Made by a program: the position numbers and the translations under genes
The notes under the pieces: generated by a model
What the model saw: only the letters and a program-made list of their open reading frames with translations
What the model was told of the DNA's origin: nothing
Database searches by the model: none
Part shown: piece after piece, positions 5,866 through 17,500 of the stretch
Numbering within the stretch: the stretch's first letter is position 1
Layout of the letters: each line of letters opens with the position of its first letter
NCBI GenBank assembly: GCA_013152695.1
Contig: JAADFV010000221.1
Location: forward strand, 1-22,351
Direction: 5' to 3'
Length of the DNA: 22,351 nt
From: Chloroflexota bacterium
Lineage (GTDB): Bacteria > Chloroflexota > Anaerolineae > J102

Positions 5866-8547
5866 ATGTCACAGCAGACTATCACTCGCCTTGGCCTGAT
5901 ATTTATTATCGCCGTCTTGATTATTGTGGGCTTTAGAGCCTCGCAGGGACAGAGAGCCGTGGCAGAAGCCCTGCCCGCTCCTCAAACAGCAGATGCCCGC
6001 ATAGACCAGATGACGATGCCACGCGCCCATCCGCTGGCCAGCGCCCAGGTGGATGGCGCCATCCTCACGCAGACCTTCAATCTCCATGACGGTTGGAATA
6101 GCATTTATCTCGAGGTGGAGCCCATCAACGACTCGCCCTTGATCAATGTGGGCACGGACGATCAGCCGATTATGGCGCCCAGGCTCTCCACAGTCGAAGC
6201 AGTGTTTGCTTCTCTCTCCTGCGGAGACTGCCTGGAAAGCGTGTGGACCTGGAACATTCCTTTAACGACCATGGATTATATCGTTGATCCGGCCGAAGGC
6301 CTCTGGGATGCCCCCGGCTGGAAGCGCTATTTCCCCGAGCATAGTGTAGGAGCTGCTGGTGAATCCCGCGCCTTTCTCACCAATCTATTCGATCTGCACG
6401 CCAACACCGGCTATCTAGTTAAGATCAAGGAGGGGACGGGGCCAGCCACACTAACCGTGCGCGGCTACCCGCGGGTGGCGCATCATCAGTGGCTGGCCGA
6501 CTCCTACCACCTCACCGGTTTTCCTGTGGACCCGGATGCAGCCACTCCCCCCACCATTGCCACCTTTTTCCATAATCTAGCTGCCGGCCCTTCGCCCGTA
6601 GCAGAGGTACGAGCGTTGCAAGCTGACGGCACCTGGAGTATACCCCTTGACGACAATGATACTTTGGCCTACGGCGAGGCCTACCTCGTCTACTATGGCA
6701 GTAGCGATGTCGTGAATTACACGGCGCCGTTCGACATTATCAGCACTGTCGGCGATAGCCTGGATTTCACGTCCGGTTTCGGCGGCAGCAAACAATCGCT
6801 ACGCGTCGAAAATCTCGCAAGCAGTAGCATTACCGTACAATTGCAGATGCTGGGACAGACAACACCAGCCGTGGCTCTGCATTACGACAGTGATCCCGAA
6901 ACAACGACAGAGCCCTTACAGCCGCTTTGGCCCCAACCCGTGAGCCGTTCCCTCAACTCCGGGCAGGCAGCCGTACTCAACTTCATCGTGCCCGCCGCTC
7001 AGCAAACGACTGCTGGTGAGGCCCTCTTGGCGCTGCGCTCACCTGAGTTGGGTACACGCTGGCTACTGCCCATTACGGCCCAGCCAGGCAGCTACGCCGG
7101 TCTGTGGGTTGGCGATGTCGTCGTCAATGACGTCAGCGAAGGCCGTTTGGGCGGCACCAACGTCGAGAACGGCGAATTGACCATTGCCCTGCTGCCTCGA
7201 GATCTCTCAGGCCAGCATGGAGCGGCTCAGTGGCAGGAAATACCAGCGGGAAATATCGCCTCAGTGGCGCTTACGGCCACCCTGAGCCTGCCCACACCGG
7301 AAGAAATCGTACCCCCGCAGGCCATTAGCGCCACAACGCCTTATGTTGCCGGTTATGTCTTCATCGATAGCAACCAAAACGGCCAGCGGGACGCGGACGA
7401 GCAGGGGCTGGCCGGAGTCACGGTGACGCTGGGGACCATGACCACCCAGACCGCCGAGGATGGCCTCTACGTATTTGACAACCTCACTACCGGCCAATAC
7501 AGCATCGATGCCGCTTTGCCCTCAGGCTACACCAGTGATTTTGCGGTGGTGTTGCCGCAAAGCACCACGATTAGCGATAATGCCATCCCTACGGCGGTCA
7601 CTATCGCCACAGACGGTATTTCGGCTCTGGAACCGGAAGCCTATCGCCGGCAGGTGCTCTTCCCGCCTTACACTCTGCCCCAATACGATGTCGACGATAA
7701 TCGCGTGGAACCCCTACTCGACTTTGGCGTCGTCCCCATTTATGATGTCTCCTTGTGGACCGGCCAATGTGGTGATCGCTGGGAAAAGCGCCGCGATTTG
7801 GAGCCGATGATCAACGGCGTTTTGTTGACGACGTTGGATAGGGCCGCGCTTAATCCCGGCTATGTGGTTGATGACCTCTTGCTTGGCACACCCTCCTACG
7901 TGCTCTACATCGAAAAACATGGGGCCGATGGCGCCGAGGGCCAAGGCATTGCCTGTGGTGAGCTGGTTGTGGGCGCCCCGACTCGCTTTGCCAACGGCAA
8001 TGGCAGTGAGTTTCGCTTTCGTGTGTTATTGCGGGTAGATGAGAATGGTGTCGTCGAGTTACTGCCAGACTATCTCACCGCAGAGAATAAACGTATTAGC
8101 GCGGTGAATTTCAGCATAACCGCACCGGTCGTGGCTACGGGCGCCAATTTTGGTGACACCTCCGGCCTGATCGACTTCTCCATCCTTATCGGCCCCGATG
8201 ACCCTCTCAATCCTTTCAAACACAAATATCATCCTGATCACGACAATCTGGATGTTAAATTCAATCGTATCGACTTCAACACCGTGGCCCCTTATCTGTG
8301 GGAATCCTACGAGGTGCGGCGGCGCCTGCAACTGGAGTTGACTGAGTTACCGCCGCTAGATGGAGCCAATACCACTATCGCTGCCAATCTGGATTGGGGC
8401 GGTGGTGTGTGGGGTGGCCTGTACAAAGAGGTGATCTCCGGTATCCACAAAAACGATATCACCGTACGGGGTTATTTCATTATCAAACATATCCTCGCCT
8501 GGGAGGACCTGACACCCCAGAGCTATGATCAAAGTGGGGGTGGATGA
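5866..8547 (+). CDS. Secreted companion protein with SdrD_B-like insert
   Basis: 893 aa from ATG 5866. Residues 1-34 are a signal peptide (hydrophobic 9-25, then AVAEA). Residues about 65-330 form a region I know only as uncharacterised: TQTFNLHDGWNSIYLEVEP, ESVWTWN, and a later GEAYLVYY. GLWVGDVVVNDVSEGR follows near 412-427. Residues about 492-560 are an SdrD_B/Cna-B-like beta-sandwich: GYVFIDSNQNGQRDADEQGL, with a D-x-N-x-N-G calcium-type loop, then DGLYVFDNLTTGQYSI. The core resumes with FRFRVLLRVDENGVVELL (about 718-735) and LNPFKHKYHPDHDNLD (781-796), an unusual His/Asp-rich motif. The C-terminus is a Trp/Gly-rich beta region. No sortase signal or membrane anchor is seen. From memory, this protein pairs with giant extracellular proteins like the next gene; unverified. 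It follows the cohesin-like gene by 4 nt and precedes the giant gene closely, so all three are probably co-transcribed. Function unknown. Confidence 0.9.
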   Translation: MSQQTITRLGLIFIIAVLIIVGFRASQGQRAVAEALPAPQTADARIDQMTMPRAHPLASAQVDGAILTQTFNLHDGWNSIYLEVEPINDSPLINVGTDDQPIMAPRLSTVEAVFASLSCGDCLESVWTWNIPLTTMDYIVDPAEGLWDAPGWKRYFPEHSVGAAGESRAFLTNLFDLHANTGYLVKIKEGTGPATLTVRGYPRVAHHQWLADSYHLTGFPVDPDAATPPTIATFFHNLAAGPSPVAEVRALQADGTWSIPLDDNDTLAYGEAYLVYYGSSDVVNYTAPFDIISTVGDSLDFTSGFGGSKQSLRVENLASSSITVQLQMLGQTTPAVALHYDSDPETTTEPLQPLWPQPVSRSLNSGQAAVLNFIVPAAQQTTAGEALLALRSPELGTRWLLPITAQPGSYAGLWVGDVVVNDVSEGRLGGTNVENGELTIALLPRDLSGQHGAAQWQEIPAGNIASVALTATLSLPTPEEIVPPQAISATTPYVAGYVFIDSNQNGQRDADEQGLAGVTVTLGTMTTQTAEDGLYVFDNLTTGQYSIDAALPSGYTSDFAVVLPQSTTISDNAIPTAVTIATDGISALEPEAYRRQVLFPPYTLPQYDVDDNRVEPLLDFGVVPIYDVSLWTGQCGDRWEKRRDLEPMINGVLLTTLDRAALNPGYVVDDLLLGTPSYVLYIEKHGADGAEGQGIACGELVVGAPTRFANGNGSEFRFRVLLRVDENGVVELLPDYLTAENKRISAVNFSITAPVVATGANFGDTSGLIDFSILIGPDDPLNPFKHKYHPDHDNLDVKFNRIDFNTVAPYLWESYEVRRRLQLELTELPPLDGANTTIAANLDWGGGVWGGLYKEVISGIHKNDITVRGYFIIKHILAWEDLTPQSYDQSGGG

Positions 8548-8597
8548 TGAACAACTGGCACACCAATAATTGCACCCATTTTATACAGACAAGGAAT

Positions 8598-11500
8598 ATG
8601 ATGATGAAGATACGACATTTGCGGCAGTTACTCGTATTCATGGGCCTGGCTTTGATGGTTGTTGTGCTGGGAGCGGGCAATCAGGTAGAGGCCCTCGGCC
8701 AGACACCGGCCGCACCCGCGGCCGCGCCGCGCCTGAACGCGCCCGGCCATCCCCCCTTAAGCCCGCAATCGGATCGTCTCGATGCCCTGCCTTCATCTAG
8801 GGTTTGGTTTGTGGAGACATGGGGCGCCGATATTTATTTCTGCGGAGACCCAACCATCCCATGCCGTACGATCGGTGCTACAATCAACAAGGCCAGCAAC
8901 GGAGACCTCATCCTCATCGGCCCTGGTACCTATCACGAGCACCTTATCATTGATAAAAACCTAACGCTGAGCGGCAGCAGGATTGGTGACACCATTCTCG
9001 ATGGCAGTAACAGCGGTCGTGTGGTAAAGATCCCCGTCTCACGCAAGGTGATACTGGAGTATTTGACTATTCAAAACGGCCGGGTGGTAGGAACTAACGG
9101 CAGCGATGGCAGCAAAGGTAGTGATGGAGGTGGAGGTTCTGCGGGTAGCAACGGTATTAATGGAAATGACGGTGGTGACGGTGGAACAGGGGGGAGCGGT
9201 CATGTCGGGGGAAATGGTGGTAATGGTGGCAATGGCCTGGGCGGTGGGGTGTATAACGCCGGGAATCTTACCATGCGTCATGTCACCGTCAGCAATAACA
9301 CGGCTAAAGGAGGAGATGGGGGTACAGGCGGTATTGGTGGTCGTGGTGGCAAGGGTGGCACCGGCGGAAAGGGCTCCGACGGTCGTTGTTCGTGGGGCGG
9401 ATGCTATGGTGCCTTTGGACATGGTGCCGGCGATGGCGGCCGGGGCGGTAATGGCGGTGCTGGTGGTAATGGTGGCGCCGGCGGTAGTGGCGGTGACGGT
9501 CGCGGTGGTGGCATTTATAATGCGGGTACGCTAATCATTGAGGACAGTTTGGTGAAAGAAAATAAAGCCCTCGGTGGTAACGGGGGTACGGGGGGCACTG
9601 GCGGGTTGGGAGGCAGAGGAGGGACTGGTGGGGCGGGGGGCGACTGGGACCATTGGGGATGCTACGCCGTATCCGGTGGTAACGGCGGTAATGGCGGCAG
9701 AGGGGGAAGCTCCGGCAGTGGCGGCGCCGGCGGCAATAGTGGTGACGGCCAAGGTGGCGGCATCTACAATGCAGGTACACTCACAGTTCGCAAAACCACC
9801 GTACAGGATAATGCGGAAAACGACGGCGGTAACGGTGGCAGCGGTGGTAGCAGAGGTACACCAGGTAGCGGTGGTAGTGGTGGCGCCGGTGGTAGCGGCG
9901 GTAGCGTTTGCTCCCGCAATATTCCCGGTGGCTACAACGGTGCCTCCGGAAGTTCTGGTAGTTATGGTAGCAATGGCAGTGGCCGCAGCAATGGCGAAAC
10001 CTTTGGTGGCGGCATTTATAACGACACCAACAACGTGACGATCACTACAAGCGTGATCAGCGGTAATCATGCCGATGTTGGTGGTGGTATCTACAACGGA
10101 GTAGGTGATGCCACAATTAGCAGCAGCACATTCGTCGGTAACTCTGCTAGGTGGGGTGGCGCTGTGTTTGGTGGTTCCGGTACACTATACCTGACAAACA
10201 GCACTGTGTCCGGTAATACAGCTGAGGTTGGTGGGGGTTTGGGTATTCAAGGTTCTGCGAACATTATTCAGAGCACATTGGCTAACAATAGCGCCAGTGC
10301 CTATGCGGACAGCATTGCCACTGCGGGGGCAGTGCGAATAAAAAATACAATAGTATACAATACTTCTGCGGAGGAAAATTGTGGAGGGTGGATAATATCT
10401 TTAGGAAATAATATATACAGTGATGATTCCTGCAATTACATGGCGCCAAGTGATTCAATCATTCCCAACCTCAAACTGGGTGCCCTCAAAGAAAACGGTG
10501 GTCCTACCCCAACCCATGCTCTACTCCCCGGTAGTCCCGCCATCGATCGTATCCCAGCCTATGCGTGTCAAGATATCGGCAGCAGTCCTGTTACCAAAGA
10601 TCAGCGTGGGGTCACCCGCCCGCAGGATGGTGATGATGACGGAACGACTAGCTGTGACGTCGGCGCCTACGAAGCGGAGTACATTCCTCCCCTTACCGTC
10701 AACACCAAGCGCGATGACGACGACAGCAATGATGCCATTTGCTCCTTGCGTGAAGCCATAAAAACCGTTGTAAGCAACGCCAATTTCGGTGGCTGCCGCC
10801 GCGGTGATGGCGATCCAATCATCGTTTTTGATCCGACAGTCCATGGCACTATCAACCTGGTTCATGGACAGTTAGACATTAACAAAAATATGACTATCGT
10901 CGGGCCAGGCGCCAAGGTACTGGCGGTCAGTGGTAATCATACCAGTCGAGTATTTAACATCACCAAGGGCCATGTGACGATTTCGGGACTGAGCATTCGT
11001 GATGGCGCCGGTGACCTTTATGGAACTGGGGTCAAAACCTATGGCGGCAGTAACACGAGGGTCGTTCTGCGTGAGTGCAGCATTAACTACAACTCATCAA
11101 CACGCGAAGGCGCCGGTATCTTCAATGCCCCCAATGTCCACATGCTAATCGACAGCTGCACTATCGCCTACAACAGCACATCGAGCGTTGGCGGTGGTAT
11201 TAGTAATAGTGGTGTCATGACTGTGACCAACAGCACGATTTCAGGTAATAGTGCTGTATTGGGTGGTGGTGTGCGTATAAATAATGGAAGTATATCATTG
11301 TACTTTAGCACACTGACGGAGAATAGTGCTACAAAAGGGGGGGCAAACATCCGCAATAACAATAGTACGGTCAATTTGTTTGCCACGATTGTCGCTAACC
11401 CTACAAGGAAACGCAACTGCAGCGGCACCCCCCTCACCTCTCTCGGCGGCTATAACCGTATTAGCGATACTTCCTGCCAGTTACAGAACGCGACGACTGA

Positions 11501-14500
11501 TGATCAAGAAAACGCCACTATAGAACTGGAGCCATTGGCCGATAACGACGGGCCCACACTCACACATAAACCGGCAGGCCAGAAAAACACGACACTGGTG
11601 GATATCATGCCCCGTTTTGTGTGTGAAAGTGCTCTACAGTCTCTGGGGATGGCCAATCAGGATCAGCGAGGTAAGACCCGTCCCGCTTGGGGCATCCGCC
11701 AGGAAGGAGTAATTGTGCCCAAGAGCGAATGGCGCTGTGATGCCGGCGCCGTAGAATTGGGTGCAGCCACCCTATTGGTTTGCGGCCCGCCTTTGCTGCC
11801 TATCTCCCAGCATCTAGATCGCTGTACCTACGATGCCATCAGCACTGCTCTACAAGATGCGCAAACCGGTGACACCATCGTTGTATCAGGCGTAGTCACC
11901 GAGACTGTGACGGTAACCAAGGACGTCACCATTCGCGGGCCCCTACTCAGAGAAAGTACGCCTGGAACACACATGGGTGTAGTACAGGCATCGTTGACAG
12001 AAGCAGATGGCGATCAGGAGCCGGGATCAGTGTTCACCATTGCTCCCGATACCACCGTCACTATCAAAAATCTCAACATCCGTCATGGCGATGCCGCTCA
12101 GGGCGGTGCTATCAACAATGCCGGGAACCTGACCCTGGAGGGTGTAACCCTGTATGCCAGCCGGGCGATAAGCGGCGGCGCGGTTTACAACGGTGGTACC
12201 CTTATGGTGCAAAACAGCACCATCTATAGCAATACTGCCCAGAGTGGCGGTGGCATTTTCAATGCTGCCGCAGGATCAGTACAAGTGATCGAGGCAACCC
12301 TGACTGATAATGCGGGGGGCACGTTGTATAATGAGCCGGAAGGTAGTATGCAGGTGGGCGGAAGCATCCTTAGCAGTAGGGAGGCAGATAGCCAGTGTGG
12401 CGGTAGCACTGTAACCTCAGACGACTACAATCTCACGAATGGCAGTGATTGCTTCACCACCCCGGCCGAGCACGATATCAGCGGCGATCCCCAGCTTGGC
12501 CCCTTGCGTGACAATGGTGGTCCCACGCTAACGCTTGATCTTTCCGCCACCAGTCCTGCCGTAGAATCTGGCCCACCGGAAGACTCTTGCACGGTAACAA
12601 GCGATCAGCGCGGTAAGCCGCGCCCCTTTGATATGCCCGGTGGCGGTGGCAGTCGCTGTGACATCGGTGCCATCGAGTACGGCCCCCAGACGCTGACCGT
12701 GTGCGAAAACTGTGACGAAGAGCCGGATAACGGACGCTTCAATGACCTGCAAAAGGCGCTGAACTATGCTTTTGGTGGTGACATCATTGCCATCGAGGCC
12801 GGAACCTATACCGGTAACTTCACCGTTTACAAGGATGTAACACTAGAACACGCTGGTATCGATGTGACGACACTCAGTCCGGATCAACCGGTGGATGTAC
12901 GCGCCATCCTCCAGGCCTCTGATCGTACTATTCCCGAGCAACAGCGTCTGTTATCGGAGGACCGGGCATCAGGTCTGGCGGGTACGGTGTTGACTGTGCA
13001 AGCCTTCAATCCTATTCCTGCCAGTGGTACGATTGTCGCCAGCAGTGATGTCTCAGTTACACTGCAAAATCTCACCATTCAGCATGGACTTAGTCGTTTG
13101 GGTGGCGGCATCAATAACCGGGGGCACCTCACCATCATACGCTCGACGCTGGCTGATAATGCCGCCGTCAATCAGTTGGATGCCGGGGGTAGCGTAGTGG
13201 CCGGGCAGGAGGCGCGAGGCGGCGCCATCTACAACACCGGCCAAATCACGATGACTCGTAGTACCCTCTCGGGCAACCAGGCGGAATACTATGGCGGGGC
13301 TCTTTACAACGCCGCTCTACCAGGAGATACCAACACCGCCACTGCGCTCATCGAAGCAAGTACGATTGCCGATAACAAAGCAGCGCGTCTACCGACACAA
13401 TTCGTTGTATCCATTGACAACGGTCCCGTGTTCGATCCGCCCACACTCACCATCTTCTCCGGCGACATCGTACAATTCCAGAATCGCACCGGCGAGACTT
13501 ATCGTCTGCTGGTGGAACCGGCCAGCGCCTGCAATACCGATGCTGTTAAAGTTGAGCCTCTTGGCATGGGGCTGTCCGCGCCCCTGATCTGCAACTCGGG
13601 CCCGGTCACACTCCATTCTGATCAGGTAAACACGCTAAGTATCGAACTGACGGTCAATCCCCTGCCTTTTACACCGGAAGCACACGCCATTTATGCCGGT
13701 AACAACAGTTCGGCCACGATTCTTCAATCCATACTTGTGAAAAGTGCGGGAATGGCCGGAGGTAATTGTATTCTGGCCTCTGCCTCTGGACATATCACCT
13801 CCCTCGGTTACAACCTGGTCGACGATGCCTCCTGCGGTCTCACTGACAATACCGATCTGCGCCCGGCGGTCATGCCGACATTGGATGCAAGACTGGGGCC
13901 CCTGCAGGACAATAACGCCATTGATTTTGAACACAACACCGTCAGCGGCTTTACCTATTCCCATGCCCTCATACCAGGCAGCTCAGCTATCGATCGTATC
14001 CCACCCGAGAGCTGTGGCGCGGGTGCGACCCATGCCATCGCCCTTGTCGCCGGTGAGAACTCTGTGTTGAGCATCAAAGCTGGAGATATCGTAACTTTCA
14101 CCTATCAAGCGCATGTGACAGTAGCGTTGGATGATGGTGAGGCGAACGTCGATTTGATAGATATCCCTGCGGGGGGAAGTTCGCGCCAGCGGCAATTCAA
14201 CGAAGTGGGCAGCTATACTTATCGTGTTTATGATAATGACAGTCGCGCCCAGATCGCCTATGGCAGCATCACCGTGCAAGAACGAACACGTATAACAGAC
14301 CAACGCGGTGTACTCTTACCACAACGGGGCACCGGAAGAAAATTTGCCTGTGATATCGGGTCTTATGAGTTCAAACCTTGGATCGTGGGGCAACCTGTGA
14401 TGCATCCTCCCTCGGCCATTATCACACAGCCGGCGCGCTGGAATGTGGGCGGCGCCGAAAGTGGTCCGGATGTACAATCCTACCACGCCTGGAGTGCCGC

Positions 14501-17500
14501 CGAGTCGCAAGACTACGCCTTGCGGCCGTCGCCCAACGATGGCGATGACACTATCGAGCCGGAAGAACTGGTGTCTGTATATTGGGATACCGATCCCAAT
14601 CCGGCAACGCTGGTCGAGATCAGCCAGGTGGGCGTGATCGAATGGCCGGATAATCCCCAAATTCATGTTTCAGGCGCTGGCGTTGCCCTGATGCACAGTG
14701 ATATCAACGATGGTTTCCAAATCTCAGGAGCACGAGCCTTCGAGGGTCTCAATCCTGCCGATGCCGAAGCGGGACAACTCATTCTGAACAGCATCTTCCG
14801 CCGCACGACCTTGCCCGCCATCGCCGGTGACTCATACTCGGTGTTGCAATGGATAAAAGGTAATCAAGCCAACGCCGCTTTGAAAGTACAGGTGGTGAAG
14901 ACAGTAGATTGGAATACGCCTGGGATACGGGACATGCGAAGTGAGCGCACCCAGTGCGAGATCGGGCGTGAACTACGTTACCGCGACTTCAGCGACGACG
15001 CCGGCATCCTGCACGGCCACGAAGACCCAGAAGGAAAGTCCGGCCAGATTCTGGAAGGTGAAGCCTTTGATGGCGTACACAAGACAAGCGAACTGGCCTA
15101 TGCCCAGAACACGGTCGACAACCTGATCCCACCTGCCTACAATCAGGAAACCCGCGAGGGACCGATCATCCCCATCCTCAACTCAGCACCGACTACATTC
15201 GAAAATACGGATCCAGTTAGCGGCGATCACGATCTGCGTATTGCCTGGTACCGGCCAGATAGTCGCAATGTGGCCTGGCCTGTGAAAACCGTAGGTTATC
15301 GCTGTAACTGGCCGGATGATCCACCCGAAATCGTCATTGCCAGTGAACTGGGTTCAGAAATTGGTGGCCAGGCGCAGCTAAGTACCGATGCCTACAGCGA
15401 TCTCACCATCTATCATCAAGCCAATGAGGCGCTACCGGGCTATAGTCCTAACTGGGAACATGCCCTCCTGGCCGCCTCCAACCTGGGCAATCCCTCCCCT
15501 GCCCTCTACGCCCTTCGTACCGACTTACAGGATCGTGATCCTACACAGCCTGGTAATCAATCCTATGCCATGCTCAAGTATCACGATCCTCGCGAAGATG
15601 GACTGACCAAAATTGGTATCTTCAAGGTCGTACTCACCCGGCCTGCCGATCCTATCTCTAACTTCACAGCAGACTCAGGCACCGTCACCTTGCGCAGTGG
15701 TGCTTTACAGGCGCAATCAGTAGCGGCGCCGCCCAACCTGATCCTGCGGGTAAACGACGGTAATCTCTCACCGGGTGGCAATGTGACGCTGCCCCTGGAA
15801 GCCCTGGGCGCGCGTAATTTACAATCACTTTCCTTGAAAGTAACCTACGATGCTGACAAACTCATACCGACCGGCTGTACAAGCAACCGCATGGACTTTG
15901 TAGAGGAACTTAACGGGCTGCAAGTAACCAGCGACAGCCCGCAGTGGCCCTTCCATGTAGTGCATTTCCGCGCCAGTATTGCTGCCGGTACCGATGCCCA
16001 GTATTTCTGGGACTTTGGTGATGGGACCAAGCGTGTGGCCGGGGCGGAGGTCAGCCATGTTTATGGTTCCAACGGAAACTATACGGTGAAGGTAACAGTC
16101 GCCAATGGTGTCTTCGCCGACCTCACAGCCACGACGTCGGTGCTGATTGATGATACCGCCATTCCCGGTACGCTTGCCGATCTGCCGAGCACAGGTTGTC
16201 GCATCGAGCAGCCTGGTCAACTGAGCATTGTACTGCAGACGCGAGCCAAACACGGCCTTAGTGGCAACCTACACCTCAGCGACCTCACGTTTGCGGCTGC
16301 CCCTTCCTTCAATACAGATGGGGAGACGACGGAGGTGGGGTTGAGTGATATTGCTCTGTTTGGTCCCAGCTACGAAGATTTGAGCTATCACATCACGGCC
16401 GGCAACCCGGTCTATGCTCCCACACCCCTACGCGGCCTTTTAGATATCCAGCCCTGCCCCCAGACACGTGCAGCCGATGTCACAGCCCGTCCCTTCTGGA
16501 AGGATTGGAAAGGGATGTTATGGGCACGGGCAGCCGGTGATATGGAGGTACTCTACTTCTATCCTCTGCAGCCCGGTTTCTACCTGACAGACGACCATGC
16601 CCGCGCGCTGGGCCTGGTCGATAACAATGACAACGTGCTGTCTGAGGAAGAGCGCGTGGGCCGCTGCGTGCCCTGGATGGACCAACTCAGCAGCGGCACT
16701 GTGCCCTATGCCGATTTCCCCGAGGAAGGGAGTAATACCCAAATCCTACCTGTGGCCTACCATGCCGACTGGCCCGACCTGCCGCCGCTGCTCAGTGTGG
16801 GTGAGACCGTCTACGAACGTGCCAAGAGTGGCATCTCCGGCGTAGCCAACCAGCTCGCCGTCTCCCGTATCTATGACGACTGGGCCCCCGGCGCCTGGGA
16901 TAGCGCTACCCAAAAGATCATCGTGCAGGGGCCAGAAGTACAGCAGTCCCTGGTACAGTTGATCGACCCCATCAGTGAGGTGCGCGTGCATCTCAATCTG
17001 AAAATTAACGATAACTGGAGCCTGCCCACCGATATCAAGACCCAACGTCTGCTCTTTGGTGGCGGCCAGGCCATCATCGGCAATAAAAATGATCCCAATC
17101 TAACTCTGCCCTTCTCGCTGCGCAGCCGTGTCCTGTTCGACGACGGCAAGGGTGACTTGATCTTCCGCGGTTACTACGACGGTACATCGAAAGAATACAT
17201 CAAGGGCGATCCCCTGCTGCTGCTCAACGTCATGTCCACATCCGACAAGGCGCGCCTGCTGAGCCTGTGTGCAGGTGGCGGTGACAGCTATCCCTACGAT
17301 AATACTGCATGCGGAAAATACAAAAATGCTGTGGAAGCACTCTACTGGAAGACCCTGAATCCCCGCCAACTGGATCTATGCCGTAACGCCGACGGTGAGC
17401 TGTATAACGGCGATCCCGAGCCCGCCAGCAATCAGTTGCCATGGAATCCTGATTATTCAGAAGTACAATCATGTACCACTATAGACTATTACCGTGACGG

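Noticed and set aside
9039..10070. Several long open frames on both strands (for example 9106-9534 +, 9574-10038 +, 9531-10070 -).
   Set aside because: They are shadows of the GGN-rich repeat in the giant gene, which lacks stops in several frames. Their translations are low-complexity Ala/Val/Thr and lack starts with ribosome sites.
14025..14300. Copper-binding cupredoxin.
   Set aside because: The fold pattern is suggestive, but no His/Cys/His/Met ligand set is visible, so only a beta-sandwich insert is claimed.
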